Origin: Caballeronia arvi
GTDB taxonomy: Bacteria > Pseudomonadota > Gammaproteobacteria > Burkholderiales > Burkholderiaceae
Length of the DNA stretch: 64,000 bases
NCBI RefSeq assembly: GCF_001544695.2
Contig: NZ_FCOM02000004.1
Span: forward strand, 62,001-126,000
Reading direction: 5' to 3'
Shown here: in pieces, positions 8,449-17,563 of the stretch
Numbering within the stretch: the first letter of the stretch is position 1
Layout of the letters: each line of letters starts with the position of its first letter
Program-made: the position numbers and the translations under genes
Notes under the pieces: generated by a model
What the model saw: only the letters and a program-made list of their open reading frames with translations
Told to the model about the DNA's origin: nothing
Database searches by the model: none

Positions 8449-9303
8449 TCAACGCTTGATCTTCAGATAGGCGCGGCTGATCGCGGGCCGCGTATGCACC
8501 CATAAACGCGACGCCAGCCACGAAGCCGGACGATCGCGCACTTCGAGTCGCTTGATGGTGCGCTCCGCATCGGCCGAAGCATTGCGATCGAGCGGATTCG
8601 CGCCGACGTTCGTGCCCGTATGACACGTATAGAAGTGCCTGAAGCCCGCGTTCAGCGCGACTTCACGATAGTCGTCGTCGTAATAACCTTGCGGCCAGCA
8701 CAGATGATCGGAGACTTCGCCGAGGCGAGTACGCAATACAGAACGCGCCGCATGCAGATCGTCATGCAGGCACTCGCGCTTCTCGCCTGGCGAGCCAGCG
8801 ACCTTATCCCAGCGCACGTGCGTATGCGTGTGGCTATGAAATTCGAATGTGCCGGCATTGCGCATCGCTTCGATTTCGGACCAGCGCAGGATTGCATCGT
8901 CGGCGCGACCATTTTCGATGGCGCGCTCGCCTGCATGATGATCGAGCAAAGACGGCAATGCCGATCCCGCATTCGCTGCATTCGGGCGCACGCCGCCCTC
9001 GCCCGGCCAACTGCTCACGAGAAAGCACAAAGCCGTGAAGCCATGGCGCTTCAACACCGGATGCGCATGCACCCAGTTGTCGAGATAGCCATCGTCGAAA
9101 GTAATGACGATGGATTTCGGCGGCATGTCCTCGCCGCTCAAGAACGCCGCGAGTTGTGCCGAGCCGATCGTGCGATAACCTGCGCTCGCCAGATACTCCA
9201 TTTGCGCTGAGAAATGCGCGGGCGTCACGGTGATCATGCCGGGCGACGTACTGACGTGGTGATACATCAGCACGGGAACAGCGCGTGCCTGCTTCCGGCT
9301 CAT
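8449..9303 (-). CDS. Polysaccharide deacetylase (NodB/CE4-like)
   Basis: This is a 284-residue protein. CE4 motifs are visible: VPVLMYHHVS at the N-terminus, motif 1 TFDDGYLDN (catalytic and metal Asp), motif 2 HSHTHTH (metal His residues), and a later CWPQGYYDDDYRE region. No signal peptide is seen, so it probably acts in the cytoplasm or at the inner face of the membrane. Its ATG at 9303 overlaps the stop of the upstream glycosyltransferase by 4 bp (ATGA), so the two are translationally coupled. Together they suggest synthesis or modification of a surface glycan in which an N-acetyl sugar is deacetylated. The acceptor is unknown. Confidence 0.88.
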   Translation of the reverse strand: MSRKQARAVPVLMYHHVSTSPGMITVTPAHFSAQMEYLASAGYRTIGSAQLAAFLSGEDMPPKSIVITFDDGYLDNWVHAHPVLKRHGFTALCFLVSSWPGEGGVRPNAANAGSALPSLLDHHAGERAIENGRADDAILRWSEIEAMRNAGTFEFHSHTHTHVRWDKVAGSPGEKRECLHDDLHAARSVLRTRLGEVSDHLCWPQGYYDDDYREVALNAGFRHFYTCHTGTNVGANPLDRNASADAERTIKRLEVRDRPASWLASRLWVHTRPAISRAYLKIKR

Positions 9304-10385
9304 TGGCGATGCCCTCGCTCTTCCAGAGCGCGTCGATAAAAGAGCGCTGTTTCATTCGCCATTTCGCCGACCGTGAAGCCGCGTTCGGTGATGCGCACGC
9401 TTTCGCGTTGAAGGCGCTGACGCAAAGCCGGATCATCGATCATGCGCGCAATCGCCTCGCGCAACGCAACCGGATCATGCGGCGGCACGAGCAAGCCATT
9501 TACGTTGTCTTCGATGAGTTCGGGCACGCCATCGACACGTGTGCCGATGACCGGCAATCCCGCGTCCATCGCTTCGATAAATGCCTGCCCGAGCGCTTCC
9601 TGATGCGTGGGCAGCACGAAGAGATCGGAGCCGCGAAAGATGTTGGGCACGTCGGTGCGAAAGCCGAGCAAATGGATGCGATGCGCGAGACCGAGGCTAT
9701 CCACGATGCCTTTGACGCGAACGTACAGATCGCCATCGCCCGCCATCACGACGTGCAGGTGCGGATAGGTGTCGAGCAGCGGACGCACCGCGGCGATCAG
9801 GTCTTCATGGCCCTTCTTGTCACGCATGATCGCGACCATGCATGCGATGAACGCGTCCGGCCCGAGACCGAGTTCCTCACGCAGAGTCGAATGCGCGACG
9901 GGCTGCGGCTTGACGATGCCGTCATAGATCGTCTGCACCCGTTCCTCGCCGACGCCCGCGGAAATCAGATAGCGGCGCACGTAATGACTCACCGCGATCA
10001 CGCGGTGCGGAATCCACGTATAAGTCGCGAGGGACGAAATCGGCAGCGCGAGATGACGCGTGCGCACGATGAGCGGCGTGCGCGCGAGCCGCGCGGCCGT
10101 GCCGGCAACGAGACTGTCGTGACCGCTATGCGTGTTGACCACGTCGAACGGGCGACGGCGCAATAGCGCGTTGATGTGCAGCATCGATTGCATGTCGCCG
10201 CCGCCACGCATGCGCGCGTGATGCACGGTGAAGCCAAGTTCGGTGCAACGGTGCCCGAGGCGCGCATCGCTCGGACACACCAGTTCCACGGTATGACCGC
10301 CTTCGCGCAGTGCCACCATTTCCTTCAACGTGCGGATTTCCTGACCGCCCCATCCCGTCGAGGATTCGCTATGTAGGATCTTCAA
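9300..10385 (-). CDS. Glycosyltransferase family 4 (GT-B fold)
   Basis: This is a 361-residue protein. The N-terminal Rossmann domain (MKILHSESSTGWGGQEIRTL) has the acceptor-side GGQE loop. The C-terminal GT1/GT4 domain has the nucleotide-sugar motif FVLPTHQEALGQAFIEAMDAG (the E-x7-E motif), followed by GTRVDGVPELI. The start appears to be a TTG at 10385, since no ATG precedes the conserved first strand; GGAGA lies about 11 bases upstream. It is followed directly by a deacetylase with a 4-bp overlap. An unusually AT-rich 520-bp spacer lies upstream and should hold the promoter. The sugar donor and acceptor are unknown; a lipopolysaccharide or exopolysaccharide role is inferred. Confidence 0.9.
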   Translation of the reverse strand: MKILHSESSTGWGGQEIRTLKEMVALREGGHTVELVCPSDARLGHRCTELGFTVHHARMRGGGDMQSMLHINALLRRRPFDVVNTHSGHDSLVAGTAARLARTPLIVRTRHLALPISSLATYTWIPHRVIAVSHYVRRYLISAGVGEERVQTIYDGIVKPQPVAHSTLREELGLGPDAFIACMVAIMRDKKGHEDLIAAVRPLLDTYPHLHVVMAGDGDLYVRVKGIVDSLGLAHRIHLLGFRTDVPNIFRGSDLFVLPTHQEALGQAFIEAMDAGLPVIGTRVDGVPELIEDNVNGLLVPPHDPVALREAIARMIDDPALRQRLQRESVRITERGFTVGEMANETALFYRRALEERGHRQ

Positions 10386-10904
10386 ATGCTCGGTTCTCCA
10401 ACCTCAGCGACGACGCGCCGAAATTTTTGGTAATAATTTGTTTGCCTTTCGGCCCTCGGTGGCTCGTAACGAAAACGCAAGGGATTTGGCGGGTGCCTCG
10501 AACGAGGCTATCGGAAGAAATGCAGTGTTTGTTAGCGTAATGAAAGCGCGACGCCGACGGTGCTAAAAACAGTCTATCGATGTAACGTTTTGAGGCCGAT
10601 TGGTTTTGTTCGTGAAGAAACCGGGTGACCACCAACCGCCTAACGGTTCGATGCAGCGCTTGGTTGACGCGTAGATGGCGATTTAGTCAGTTTCGCTCAC
10701 TAAACCTTATCGCTTGCTTAAAGAAGAAGAGTCGCAGGTAACAAGCAAACGTTTGTCGTGTTTCTGACTAACTAACGCTCGCCAAATGTCTTTTGCTGCT
10801 TAGTGCTCGCAGCAAGAATTCAGTGTCTGTTTCAACATCGGACTTACATCATCGAGTGCTGTGCGAGCGTGATAACTTCAATCGACATTGCGAGGAGAAA
10901 GCTC
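10386..10904. other. AT-rich intergenic spacer between glycan pair and FadR region
   Basis: These 519 bp hold no credible gene and are visibly lower in GC than the flanks. Features seen are a 14-bp inverted repeat (GCCTCG-AA-CGAGGC) at 10495-10508 and a weak inverted repeat TTTAGT...ACTAAA at 10682-10704. The promoter of the glycosyltransferase operon must lie here or in its right part. I found no convincing -35/-10 pair. A ribosome binding site at the right end precedes the small open frame at 10905. Confidence 0.5.
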
Positions 10905-11183
10905 ATGCTGCTCTCCGATGAAGAACTCGCACGCCTGCAATTCGTCGCGCCGTTTCTGCGAAGCGAAGCGCGTTCGGCACTCGAGGCCGAAGCCGGTTAC
11001 GAAGTAACGAAGGCTGGCCGAGCATGCGAGCCCGGCGGAGGATCAGCGGTGCGTATTCACCCCGCGTCTGGCGACTTCGGCAACGCTTCGTGCGCACGCC
11101 GCAAACGCTCGCGGCTATTGGAAAGATGCATGCGCATGGCCGCGCGCGCCGCTTCGGGATCGCGGCGCTCGATCGCATCGTAG
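10905..11183 (+). CDS. Short open frame, possible small gene or remnant
   Basis: An ATG at 10905 follows a good GAGGAGA site with 5-6 bp spacing and opens MLLSDEELARLQFVAPFLRS, which has a plausible amphipathic, acidic start. After about 45 residues the composition becomes Arg/Ser-rich and the frame runs antisense into the 3' end of the FadR gene (overlap from 11057). The first half looks real and the second half looks like shadow translation. It may be a truncated or frameshifted gene. I do not recognise a family. Confidence 0.25.
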   Translation: MLLSDEELARLQFVAPFLRSEARSALEAEAGYEVTKAGRACEPGGGSAVRIHPASGDFGNASCARRKRSRLLERCMRMAARAASGSRRSIAS

Positions 11184-11812
11184 ATGTCTTCATGCTCGCG
11201 ATTCACGCGATCCAGATAGCTGCCCGGATCGTTGTGCGCGAGCGCCGCGGAGTTGACGCGCGTACGCGGAATGATCGTGTTGCCGAGCTGACTGAGGATG
11301 CTGTGGAAGTAGCGGTTGCCCGTCGCCTTCGCGAGTTCGAGATGGAACGCGACATCGGCGGCGACCGCGTTGCCCTCGCCCGCTTCGACGAGCCGCTCGA
11401 AGTCGTCGAGCGCGCGGCGCATGTGCGCCAGGTTTTCATCGGTGCGGCGCATGGCGGCGAGACCAGCCGCCTCTGCCTCGAGGCTGATACGCAGTTCGAG
11501 AATGGCCATCACGTCGCGCACGGTGAGATCGCCCGCGGCTTCGATCTGGAAACGGTCCTGATCGCCCGCCTGGAGCACGAAGGTGCCGATGCCGTGACGT
11601 GTTTGTACGAGCCGCGCCGCTTGCAGCCGTGAAATGGATTCGCGCACGACCGTTCGGCTCACCCCGAGCTGCGCCATGATCTCGGATTCCGTAGGCAGCT
11701 TGTCGCCGGGTTGAAGCGCGCCGCTGCGGATTCGCTCGGACAGTTCGGCGACGACCTCCTCGGTGAGATTGCGGGAGCGGCGAAGCGCGCCGGACGCGAG
11801 TGCTTGGGACAT
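11057..11812 (-). CDS. FadR/GntR-family transcriptional regulator (FCD domain)
   Basis: This is a 251-residue regulator. The winged helix at residues 13-80 reads LTEEVVAELSERIRSGALQP, then a KLPTESEIMAQLGVSRTVVR recognition helix and a RHGIGTFV wing. This is the FadR subgroup signature (GDKLPTE). The C-terminal FCD domain includes ELRISLEAEAAGLAA, FHLELAKATGN and a terminal REHEDIYDAI...MRMHLSN helix that supplies metal-binding residues in this family. It stands alone, with 588 bp of gene-poor DNA upstream and no catabolic operon beside it. The family senses sugar acids and other carboxylates; the ligand here is unknown. Confidence 0.9.
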   Translation of the reverse strand: MSQALASGALRRSRNLTEEVVAELSERIRSGALQPGDKLPTESEIMAQLGVSRTVVRESISRLQAARLVQTRHGIGTFVLQAGDQDRFQIEAAGDLTVRDVMAILELRISLEAEAAGLAAMRRTDENLAHMRRALDDFERLVEAGEGNAVAADVAFHLELAKATGNRYFHSILSQLGNTIIPRTRVNSAALAHNDPGSYLDRVNREHEDIYDAIERRDPEAARAAMRMHLSNSRERLRRAHEALPKSPDAG

Positions 11813-12400
11813 TGAAAGGCCAATCTTGGTGTGCTGATCGGCCCATTATAGGGGCGCGTGACAGCTTGTACGATGACTATCGAATTTTGCACGCAGGATG
11901 CAGCGGCGTTACGCGCGTCGATTTAGAGGCAGCATTCTTTTCAGCGGGTAAGCGAATCATGAATCGCGTGGGCGCACCGGCTGCCGTCACAAATACTCTG
12001 AAAATCATGCGATTAGGGACAAAGCAAACCGTTGATAAACCGTTTGTTGCGGCGTAAAGTTCAAGTACTGCATGAAGTAGATCCGCGCCAGCCAGGCGAT
12101 ATCGACCGCTATCGGCGGTCTTCGTCCGTCTGAACGGGCGGGTTCGTCTTATCGTCCGGCTCGTCAATCCAGGTCCGCATCCGTTGGATTCGCCATCTTC
12201 TCGCGCACTCGCGGGCCAGAGCACAGCAGTTCACCGGCTCGCAGAAGCGCGTATGCACGCGTGTCTGTACGTTTCACCACGCCTCTCGCGCGCCTCGCCC
12301 ATCGATCAGGCGAAAGCCGGTGTACATCCGTATTCCCATTGGCCGGATTCACGGCGATACTGAGGCGCGGCATCGAGGTTGGCAGGCAAGGAGACGAGCA
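11813..12400. other. Gene-poor intergenic region with operator-like direct repeat
   Basis: These 588 bp contain no supported gene. A direct repeat AAACCGTT-GAT-AAACCGTT lies at 12026-12044, with an 11-bp period (one helical turn), a layout common for paired regulator sites. The left part is the promoter region of the FadR gene (minus strand), and the right end holds the ribosome binding site (AAGGAGA at 12389-12395) of the small protein at 12401. Open frames crossing it have shadow-like composition. Confidence 0.45.
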
Positions 12401-12823
12401 ATGATGCGTGAAGTAAGCGGAGCGTTCTATAACTCCCGTAAGCTGGATGAGGCACTTGAAGACTTGCGGGCGGAGGGCATCACGGGCGATCGAGTCCGCA
12501 TGGCGAGCATGAGCGGCTTCGCCGATTTCCATGCGGCACAGACCCAGAGCAACAACGCGCAGACACAGTGGATCGCCGCCGAATACGCGGGCCACGGCGA
12601 GCATCTCGGCGTGGTCGATACGCACGACTACCCGTTCGGCCTCGATATCTCCGGCGACGACATTCTTCCCTCGTTCGGCGCCGACGGCGGCGATGCGGAC
12701 GAGGCCTGCGGAATCACGCGCGTGATCGTGAGCATTCGCGACGAGGCCGAGATGCGCGCGGTGTGCGACATCTTCTCGCGCCTCGGCACCGACGATATCG
12801 ACGTGGAGAGCGCAGCGGCCTGA
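12401..12823 (+). CDS. Small acidic hypothetical protein, possible YflT-like stress fold
   Basis: This 140-residue protein has no signal peptide or membrane segment. The start at 12401 has an AAGGAGA site 5-6 bp upstream. The N-terminus (EVSGAFYNSRKLDEALEDLR, then AEGITGDRVRMAS) has the beta-alpha-beta look of YflT/heat-induced stress proteins, where a strand is followed by an EAxxxLxxxG helix. The C-terminus repeats a similar pattern (ITRVIVSIRDEAEMRAVCDI). The middle is Gln/Asn- and Asp-rich. Family assignment is a guess from this pattern. It probably stands alone as a one-gene unit. Confidence 0.7.
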   Translation: MMREVSGAFYNSRKLDEALEDLRAEGITGDRVRMASMSGFADFHAAQTQSNNAQTQWIAAEYAGHGEHLGVVDTHDYPFGLDISGDDILPSFGADGGDADEACGITRVIVSIRDEAEMRAVCDIFSRLGTDDIDVESAAA

Positions 12824-12848
12824 TTCGCAGCGCCCTGGCGTCAGCGGG

Positions 12849-13175
12849 TCATTGCGGCGGCGTCGCGGGTTTCGCCTTCTTCTTCTGCTTGGATTGAGCG
12901 TTCTCATGCTGTGTGCTCTCAGGCGCGGAGATTTTTTCGCCGCCCGCAGTCGGCCCTGCTGTCGCCGCGCCGTGTGCGTTGCCGCCGCCCGCGCCGCCAT
13001 TGCCGTTGCCGCCCGATTGCGCCATCGCCTCGCCTGCAACGCCTAACGCGACGCCCGCCGCAACCGCGAGCAACGCTCTCCATCCAGTTTTCCCTCCCGA
13101 TCGAAAATCATTGCCGTTCGGCGTGCATTTCGCATGCAAGATGCGTAACGCAAAATGCCATCTGGTATATGGCAT
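12849..13175 (-). CDS. Small secreted Gly/Lys-rich protein, start uncertain
   Basis: The reverse strand encodes a hydrophobic segment ([17 protein letters not shown]) ending in AMAQ, a good signal-peptidase I site. A low-complexity Gly/Asn/Ala stretch follows, then a basic tail with [13 protein letters not shown]. The only in-frame ATG before the signal sequence is at 13175, giving 108 residues. A strong GGGAGGG site lies between that ATG and the hydrophobic core, so a non-ATG internal start is possible. It is divergent from the UvrA-like gene, 57 bp apart. No family recognised; an exported or periplasmic location is inferred from the signal peptide. Confidence 0.5.
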   Translation of the reverse strand: MPYTRWHFALRILHAKCTPNGNDFRSGGKTGWRALLAVAAGVALGVAGEAMAQSGGNGNGGAGGGNAHGAATAGPTAGGEKISAPESTQHENAQSKQKKKAKPATPPQ

Positions 13176-13232
13176 GCTGCATGCTCGCCCCTCAACGCCC
13201 GTGCCGCGTCCGGCCGCCAACCCGCCCTGCTC

Positions 13233-15914
13233 ATGGATGTCCGTAAAACCACCCGCAAGCCAGCCGAAAACGACGATCCCACGGCAGCATCGAGAGCAGG
13301 TTTCGTGCGCGTTCGCGGCGCACGGGAGCACAACCTGAAGAACGTCGATGTCGACGTGCCGCGCGACGCGCTCGTCGTCTTCACTGGCGTATCGGGATCG
13401 GGGAAATCGTCGCTGGCATTCGGCACGTTGTACGCCGAGGCGCAACGGCGTTACTTCGAGTCGGTCGCGCCGTATGCGCGGCGGCTCATCGAACAGGTCG
13501 GCGTGCCGCAGGTCGACTCCATCGAAGGCTTGCCACCCGCAGTCGCCCTTCAGCAACAGCGCAGCGCGCCAAACGCGCGATCGTCGGTCGGCAGCGTGAC
13601 GACGCTATCGAGCCTTGTGCGCATGCTGTACTCGCGCACCGGCAGCTATCCGCCGAAACAGCCGATGCTCTACGCGGAAGACTTCTCGCCCAACACGGTT
13701 CAGGGCGCGTGCCCCGTGTGTCACGGTCTCGGCCGCGTCTACGAAGTCACGGAAAAGTCGATGGTGCCGGACGACTCGCTCACGATTCGCGAGCGCGCCA
13801 TCGCGGCCTGGCCGCCCGCATGGCACGGGCAGAATCTGCGCGACATTCTCGTCACGCTCGGCTACGACGTCGACACACCCTGGCGCGACCTGCCGAAGAA
13901 GGACCGCGACTGGATCCTCTTCACCGAGGAGCAGCCGACCGCGCCCGTGTACGCCGGGCTCACCCCGAAGGAAACGCAGGCGGCGCTCAAGCGCGGTGCC
14001 GAGCCAAGCTATCAGGGCACGTTCACCGGCGCACGCCGCTACGTGCTGCATACCTTCGCGCATACCCAAAGCGCGCTCATGAAAAAGCGCGTGTCGCGCT
14101 TCATGGTCGGCAGCGATTGCGCCGCATGCCAGGGCAAACGCCTCAAGAAGGAAGCGCTGTCGGTGACGTTCGCGGGGCTCGACATCGCCGAATTCGCGCG
14201 GCTGCCGCTCAACCGTCTGGCCGATCTGCTCGCACCCATCGCGCGCGGCGAATGGCCGGCACACGACGATGCACCCGGCTCCGCACTCGCGAAGAAAGAC
14301 CGCGTCGCGGCAACGGCAAAGCGCGTCGCGGCGGGCGGCTCGGCACACAAGGCCGCGCCGGACGTGCGCCGCACGGCGAATCTCTCCGACGAGAAGCGCG
14401 CCGCCGCCGAGCGCATCGCCGCTGACCTGCTGGAGCGGCTCGGCACGCTGATCGATCTCGGCCTCGGCTACCTGTCGCTCGATCGCGCGACACCGACGCT
14501 GTCTTCCGGCGAACTGCAGCGCTTGCGACTCGCGACGCAACTTGCATCGCAACTGTTCGGCGTCGTGTACGTGCTCGACGAACCGTCCGCCGGCCTGCAT
14601 CCTGCCGACAGCGAAGCGCTGTTCGCCGCGTTGCAGCGATTGAAGGCCGCGGGCAATTCGCTATTCGTGATCGAACACGATCTGAACACGATGCGGCGCG
14701 CGGACTGGCTCGTCGATGTCGGTCCCGCCGCAGGCGAACGAGGCGGGCATGTGCTTTACAGCGGACCGCCGGAAGGCCTCGCATCGGTCGAAGAATCGCA
14801 GACGCGCGAACATCTGTTCGGTGCGAAGAAAGCGAAACCACGCGCCGCGCGCGAGCCACGCGGCTGGCTCAGGCTGGAGGGCGTCGCGCGCAACAACCTG
14901 CATGGCATCGACGCGGCCTTCCCGCTCGGCGCGTTCACGACCGTCACCGGCATCTCGGGCTCGGGCAAGTCGAGCCTCGTGAGTCAGGCGCTGCCGGAAC
15001 TCGTCGCGGAAAGACTCGGACGCGCGCTCGACGATGTGCAGGAAGACGAGCAGGACCCGCTGTTCGCAGCCGCCGATACATCGGCGGGCGGACGCATCGT
15101 CGAGGGCATGGAGACGATCCGGCGTCTCGTGCGCGTCGATCAGAAACCGATTGGCCGCACGCCGCGCTCGAACCTCGCGACTTACACGGGTCTCTTCGAT
15201 CATGTGCGCAAGCTCTTTGCCGATACCCCCGCCGCGCGCAAACGCCGCTATGGCGCGGGACGCTTTTCATTCAACGTCGCGCAGGGTCGCTGCCCGACAT
15301 GCGAGGGCGAAGGCTTCGTGAGCGTCGAGTTGCTGTTCCTGCCGAGCGTCTACACGTCGTGCGCGACATGTCATGGCTCGCGCTACAACCCGCAGACGCT
15401 GGAAATCGAATGGCACGGAAAGAACATCGCGGACGTGCTCGGCATGAGCGTCGACAGCGCGTGCGAATTTTTTGCCGATGAACCGAACGTGATGCGCGCG
15501 CTCGCCGTGCTGCGCGACATCGGTCTCGGTTATCTACGGCTCGGGCAGCCCGCGACGGAGCTTTCGGGCGGCGAAGCGCAACGCATCAAGCTCGCGACGG
15601 AACTGCAACGGGCGCATCGCGGCGACACGCTCTATATCCTCGATGAACCGACGACAGGCCTGCATCCGGCCGACGTGGACCGCCTGATGGCGCAACTGCA
15701 AGGACTCGTCGATGCGGGCAACACCGTGGTCGTCGTGGAGCACGACATGCGGGTCGCGTCGTCATCCGACTGGGTCATCGATATCGGTCCCGGTGCGGGC
15801 GAGGATGGTGGCAGGATCGTCGTGGAAGGCGCGCCGCAACGCATCGCGGAACACGTTGCGAGCCGCACGGCGGGCTATCTGAAGGATGCGCTGGCCTCAG
15901 GCCGCGTCTCCTGA
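13233..15914 (+). CDS. UvrA-like excinuclease ABC subunit (UvrA2 type)
   Basis: This 893-residue protein has two ABC ATPase modules. The first Walker A is [10 protein letters not shown] near residue 52 with signature LSSGELQR near 423. The second is [10 protein letters not shown] near 573 with ELSGGEAQR near 775, and both Walker B segments read LDEP. Zinc-finger cysteine pairs occur at CPVCHG, CAACQG, CPTCEG and CATCHG. Shorter spacing after the first Walker A and the [18 protein letters not shown] segment fit the UvrA2/drug-resistance-associated branch rather than housekeeping UvrA of about 940-950 residues. The class is known for DNA-lesion or drug tolerance; a specific substrate is not indicated. 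ATG at 13233 chosen over an upstream in-frame start. Convergent with the HD-domain gene, overlapping it by 18 bp. Confidence 0.9.
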   Translation: MDVRKTTRKPAENDDPTAASRAGFVRVRGAREHNLKNVDVDVPRDALVVFTGVSGSGKSSLAFGTLYAEAQRRYFESVAPYARRLIEQVGVPQVDSIEGLPPAVALQQQRSAPNARSSVGSVTTLSSLVRMLYSRTGSYPPKQPMLYAEDFSPNTVQGACPVCHGLGRVYEVTEKSMVPDDSLTIRERAIAAWPPAWHGQNLRDILVTLGYDVDTPWRDLPKKDRDWILFTEEQPTAPVYAGLTPKETQAALKRGAEPSYQGTFTGARRYVLHTFAHTQSALMKKRVSRFMVGSDCAACQGKRLKKEALSVTFAGLDIAEFARLPLNRLADLLAPIARGEWPAHDDAPGSALAKKDRVAATAKRVAAGGSAHKAAPDVRRTANLSDEKRAAAERIAADLLERLGTLIDLGLGYLSLDRATPTLSSGELQRLRLATQLASQLFGVVYVLDEPSAGLHPADSEALFAALQRLKAAGNSLFVIEHDLNTMRRADWLVDVGPAAGERGGHVLYSGPPEGLASVEESQTREHLFGAKKAKPRAAREPRGWLRLEGVARNNLHGIDAAFPLGAFTTVTGISGSGKSSLVSQALPELVAERLGRALDDVQEDEQDPLFAAADTSAGGRIVEGMETIRRLVRVDQKPIGRTPRSNLATYTGLFDHVRKLFADTPAARKRRYGAGRFSFNVAQGRCPTCEGEGFVSVELLFLPSVYTSCATCHGSRYNPQTLEIEWHGKNIADVLGMSVDSACEFFADEPNVMRALAVLRDIGLGYLRLGQPATELSGGEAQRIKLATELQRAHRGDTLYILDEPTTGLHPADVDRLMAQLQGLVDAGNTVVVVEHDMRVASSSDWVIDIGPGAGEDGGRIVVEGAPQRIAEHVASRTAGYLKDALASGRVS

Positions 15915-16433
15915 ACGCGTGCCTTGCCGATACGTGTCGTCGAACACGGCTTCGAGCCCGGCATGCGCGCCGCGCAATTGATCGACGACACGCTTCGCCC
16001 ATTCGAAGTACTCGCGCTTTCTCTCTTCGCTCCAGTCCGAAGGCGGCATCGCGGCGATATCGCGCAGATTGCAGATCTTGTCCGCGAGCTTCACGAGTTG
16101 CGCCGCATGACTGATATGCGCCGCATGTTCGATCTGCAGGCGCTTTCTTTCCGCCTTCGGCAAGGACTTGTCGTCCGTGACTTCGGCGACGATGCGCGCG
16201 ACCTCGTCGCCGAACCATCGCGTGAGCTCTTCGTGCGATGTGTCCGTGTCCTCGATCGTGTCGTGCAGAATGGCCGCGAGCAGCACGCGCTGATCCTCGA
16301 CTCCGCCTTCGTTGGCAAGCACGTTCGCGAGCGCGATCGGATGATTGATATACGGCGACGCCTCCGCGTCCTTGCGGCGTTGTTTACGATGCTTGTCCGC
16401 GGCGAACGCGATGGCTCGAAGCAGTTGATTCAT
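15897..16433 (-). CDS. Mesh1-like HD-domain (p)ppGpp 3'-pyrophosphohydrolase
   Basis: This is a 178-residue, single-domain HD hydrolase. Conserved motifs are HRKQRRKD and [12 protein letters not shown] near the N-terminus, the HD pair and ED in [27 protein letters not shown], and [13 protein letters not shown], followed by [10 protein letters not shown]. This matches the stand-alone small alarmone hydrolase/Mesh1 pattern: SpoT hydrolase domain without synthetase, TGS or ACT domains. The preferred ATG at 16433 has GGAAGA upstream; an alternative start 13 codons earlier overlaps the upstream gene. It probably hydrolyses ppGpp (Mesh1 also removes the 2'-phosphate of NADPH in animals). It follows the DUF218 gene by 14 bp, likely in one operon. 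Confidence 0.88.
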   Translation of the reverse strand: MNQLLRAIAFAADKHRKQRRKDAEASPYINHPIALANVLANEGGVEDQRVLLAAILHDTIEDTDTSHEELTRWFGDEVARIVAEVTDDKSLPKAERKRLQIEHAAHISHAAQLVKLADKICNLRDIAAMPPSDWSEERKREYFEWAKRVVDQLRGAHAGLEAVFDDTYRQGTRSGDAA

Positions 16434-16447
16434 AAGTTGGTCTTCCG

Positions 16448-17164
16448 TCAATAGAGGCCGAGCCATCGCCACACATAGAACCGCGCGATGCCGACCAGCT
16501 CATGCAGCGCGCGGTTCGAATCGAACAATGCTGCCGGGCGCAGCACCCAGCGCGAATCCGGTTCGCGAATGGAGGCCACCGCCGGCTGCGGATGCACGCC
16601 GAAGGCTTCGAATGCGAGCATAGCGCGGCGCATATGAAGCGACGACGTAACGAGCACCGATGTGTCGAATTGCCGCGATCGCAGTAACTTCGCCGTATTG
16701 CGCGCGTTCTCGTAGGTATCGAGACTTTGATTTTCGATGACGAGATCCGAGCGCCTCACGCCCGCGTCGAGGAGATAGCCGCTATAGAGATCGGCTTCGC
16801 TTTGTTCATGATGCTGCGGATTGCCGCCGCTCATGACGACGAAGCACGCCCTCTCCGTTTCGACGCAACGCCTGTAGAGCGATGCAGCGAGATCGATGCG
16901 CGCCATCCCGTCGCCTTCGGGCACGAGACGCTGGTAGAAATCGTGGCGTGTGCCGCCGCCGAGCACGATGATCGCCGTGCGCGCTTTCAAACGCGGTTCG
17001 CTCGCCGAGCCATAAGCGGAATTCGCGATCCACACGAGCGGTCCCGCAAGCCAGCTTCCGACCAGCCAGAACACCGCGCATGCAAGCACGAAGATCGTGA
17101 CGCGTCGTTTCTTCCACGCGATAAACAAAACAATGAATACGAGCAGCAGAGCGATCAGTACCAA
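16448..17164 (-). CDS. DUF218/YdcF-SanA-like inner-membrane protein
   Basis: This is a 238-residue protein. Two hydrophobic segments lie at the N-terminus ([15 protein letters not shown] and [17 protein letters not shown]), followed by a periplasmic-side DUF218 domain: [13 protein letters not shown], ...[33 protein letters not shown] and [12 protein letters not shown] are the usual conserved blocks. The frame opens at a TTG (17164), because a TAA stop directly precedes it; a start slightly further in is possible. Family members (SanA, ElyC, YdcF) affect envelope integrity and vancomycin resistance in enterics. Its reaction is unknown. It lies immediately upstream of the Mesh1-like gene. Confidence 0.85.
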   Translation of the reverse strand: MVLIALLLVFIVLFIAWKKRRVTIFVLACAVFWLVGSWLAGPLVWIANSAYGSASEPRLKARTAIIVLGGGTRHDFYQRLVPEGDGMARIDLAASLYRRCVETERACFVVMSGGNPQHHEQSEADLYSGYLLDAGVRRSDLVIENQSLDTYENARNTAKLLRSRQFDTSVLVTSSLHMRRAMLAFEAFGVHPQPAVASIREPDSRWVLRPAALFDSNRALHELVGIARFYVWRWLGLY

Positions 17165-17563
17165 TTACCTCACCTGAGCGTTTCTATTTTCAAAAAGCTT
17201 TCATTCGCGCATGAAACTTGCAAGCTCATCCTTGCAGGAACGGTTCGCATTGCGCTTTGCATGACTGGCATGAGTCTGAATAATTTAAGCGAATCATAAC
17301 GTGCGAGTTATCGCACACAGTGCCGCATTGCTGTTCGAAGCCCTCCGTGCGCCATCGCACGGACGCACAAGGCCGCAAATTCGTTAAATACGATCAAACA
17401 AAGAAAACGGCAGTGCGTGAGAGGAGGCTCGTGAAGCATCTTCACGAGAGATGACCACCACCGCCGTCATCTCGCGCCGGAGTAATGCGGCATTCGATAA
17501 GAATTCATCGCCGCAATCCGGACTCAATCGACCGCTCGTCGGGTAACAGGGAAAACATACACA
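17165..17563. promoter_or_regulatory. Leader region of the carrier-protein operon with hairpin and short open frame
   Basis: This 399-bp spacer lies between the divergent DUF218 gene and the carrier-protein gene. Its right half has a GAGGAGG site (17421-17427), then a perfect 9-bp-stem hairpin CTCGTGAAG-CAT-CTTCACGAG at 17428-17448. An ATG at 17451 starts a 31-codon frame ending TAA at 17544-17546 (MTTTAVISRRSN...). A GTG in the hairpin could begin a 7-codon frame whose TGA overlaps that ATG. A second ribosome binding site (CAGGGA) then precedes the carrier gene. The layout resembles a leader peptide/attenuator but could be coincidental. No clear -35/-10 was found. Confidence 0.35.

Noticed and set aside
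12164-13039. A 291-codon minus-strand frame across the small acidic protein
   Set aside because: Arg-rich start, no ribosome binding site, and it covers two better supported genes and intergenic DNA.
13233-15914. Calling this gene the housekeeping uvrA
   Set aside because: Shorter length and sequence features place it with the UvrA2-like branch; the main uvrA is expected elsewhere.
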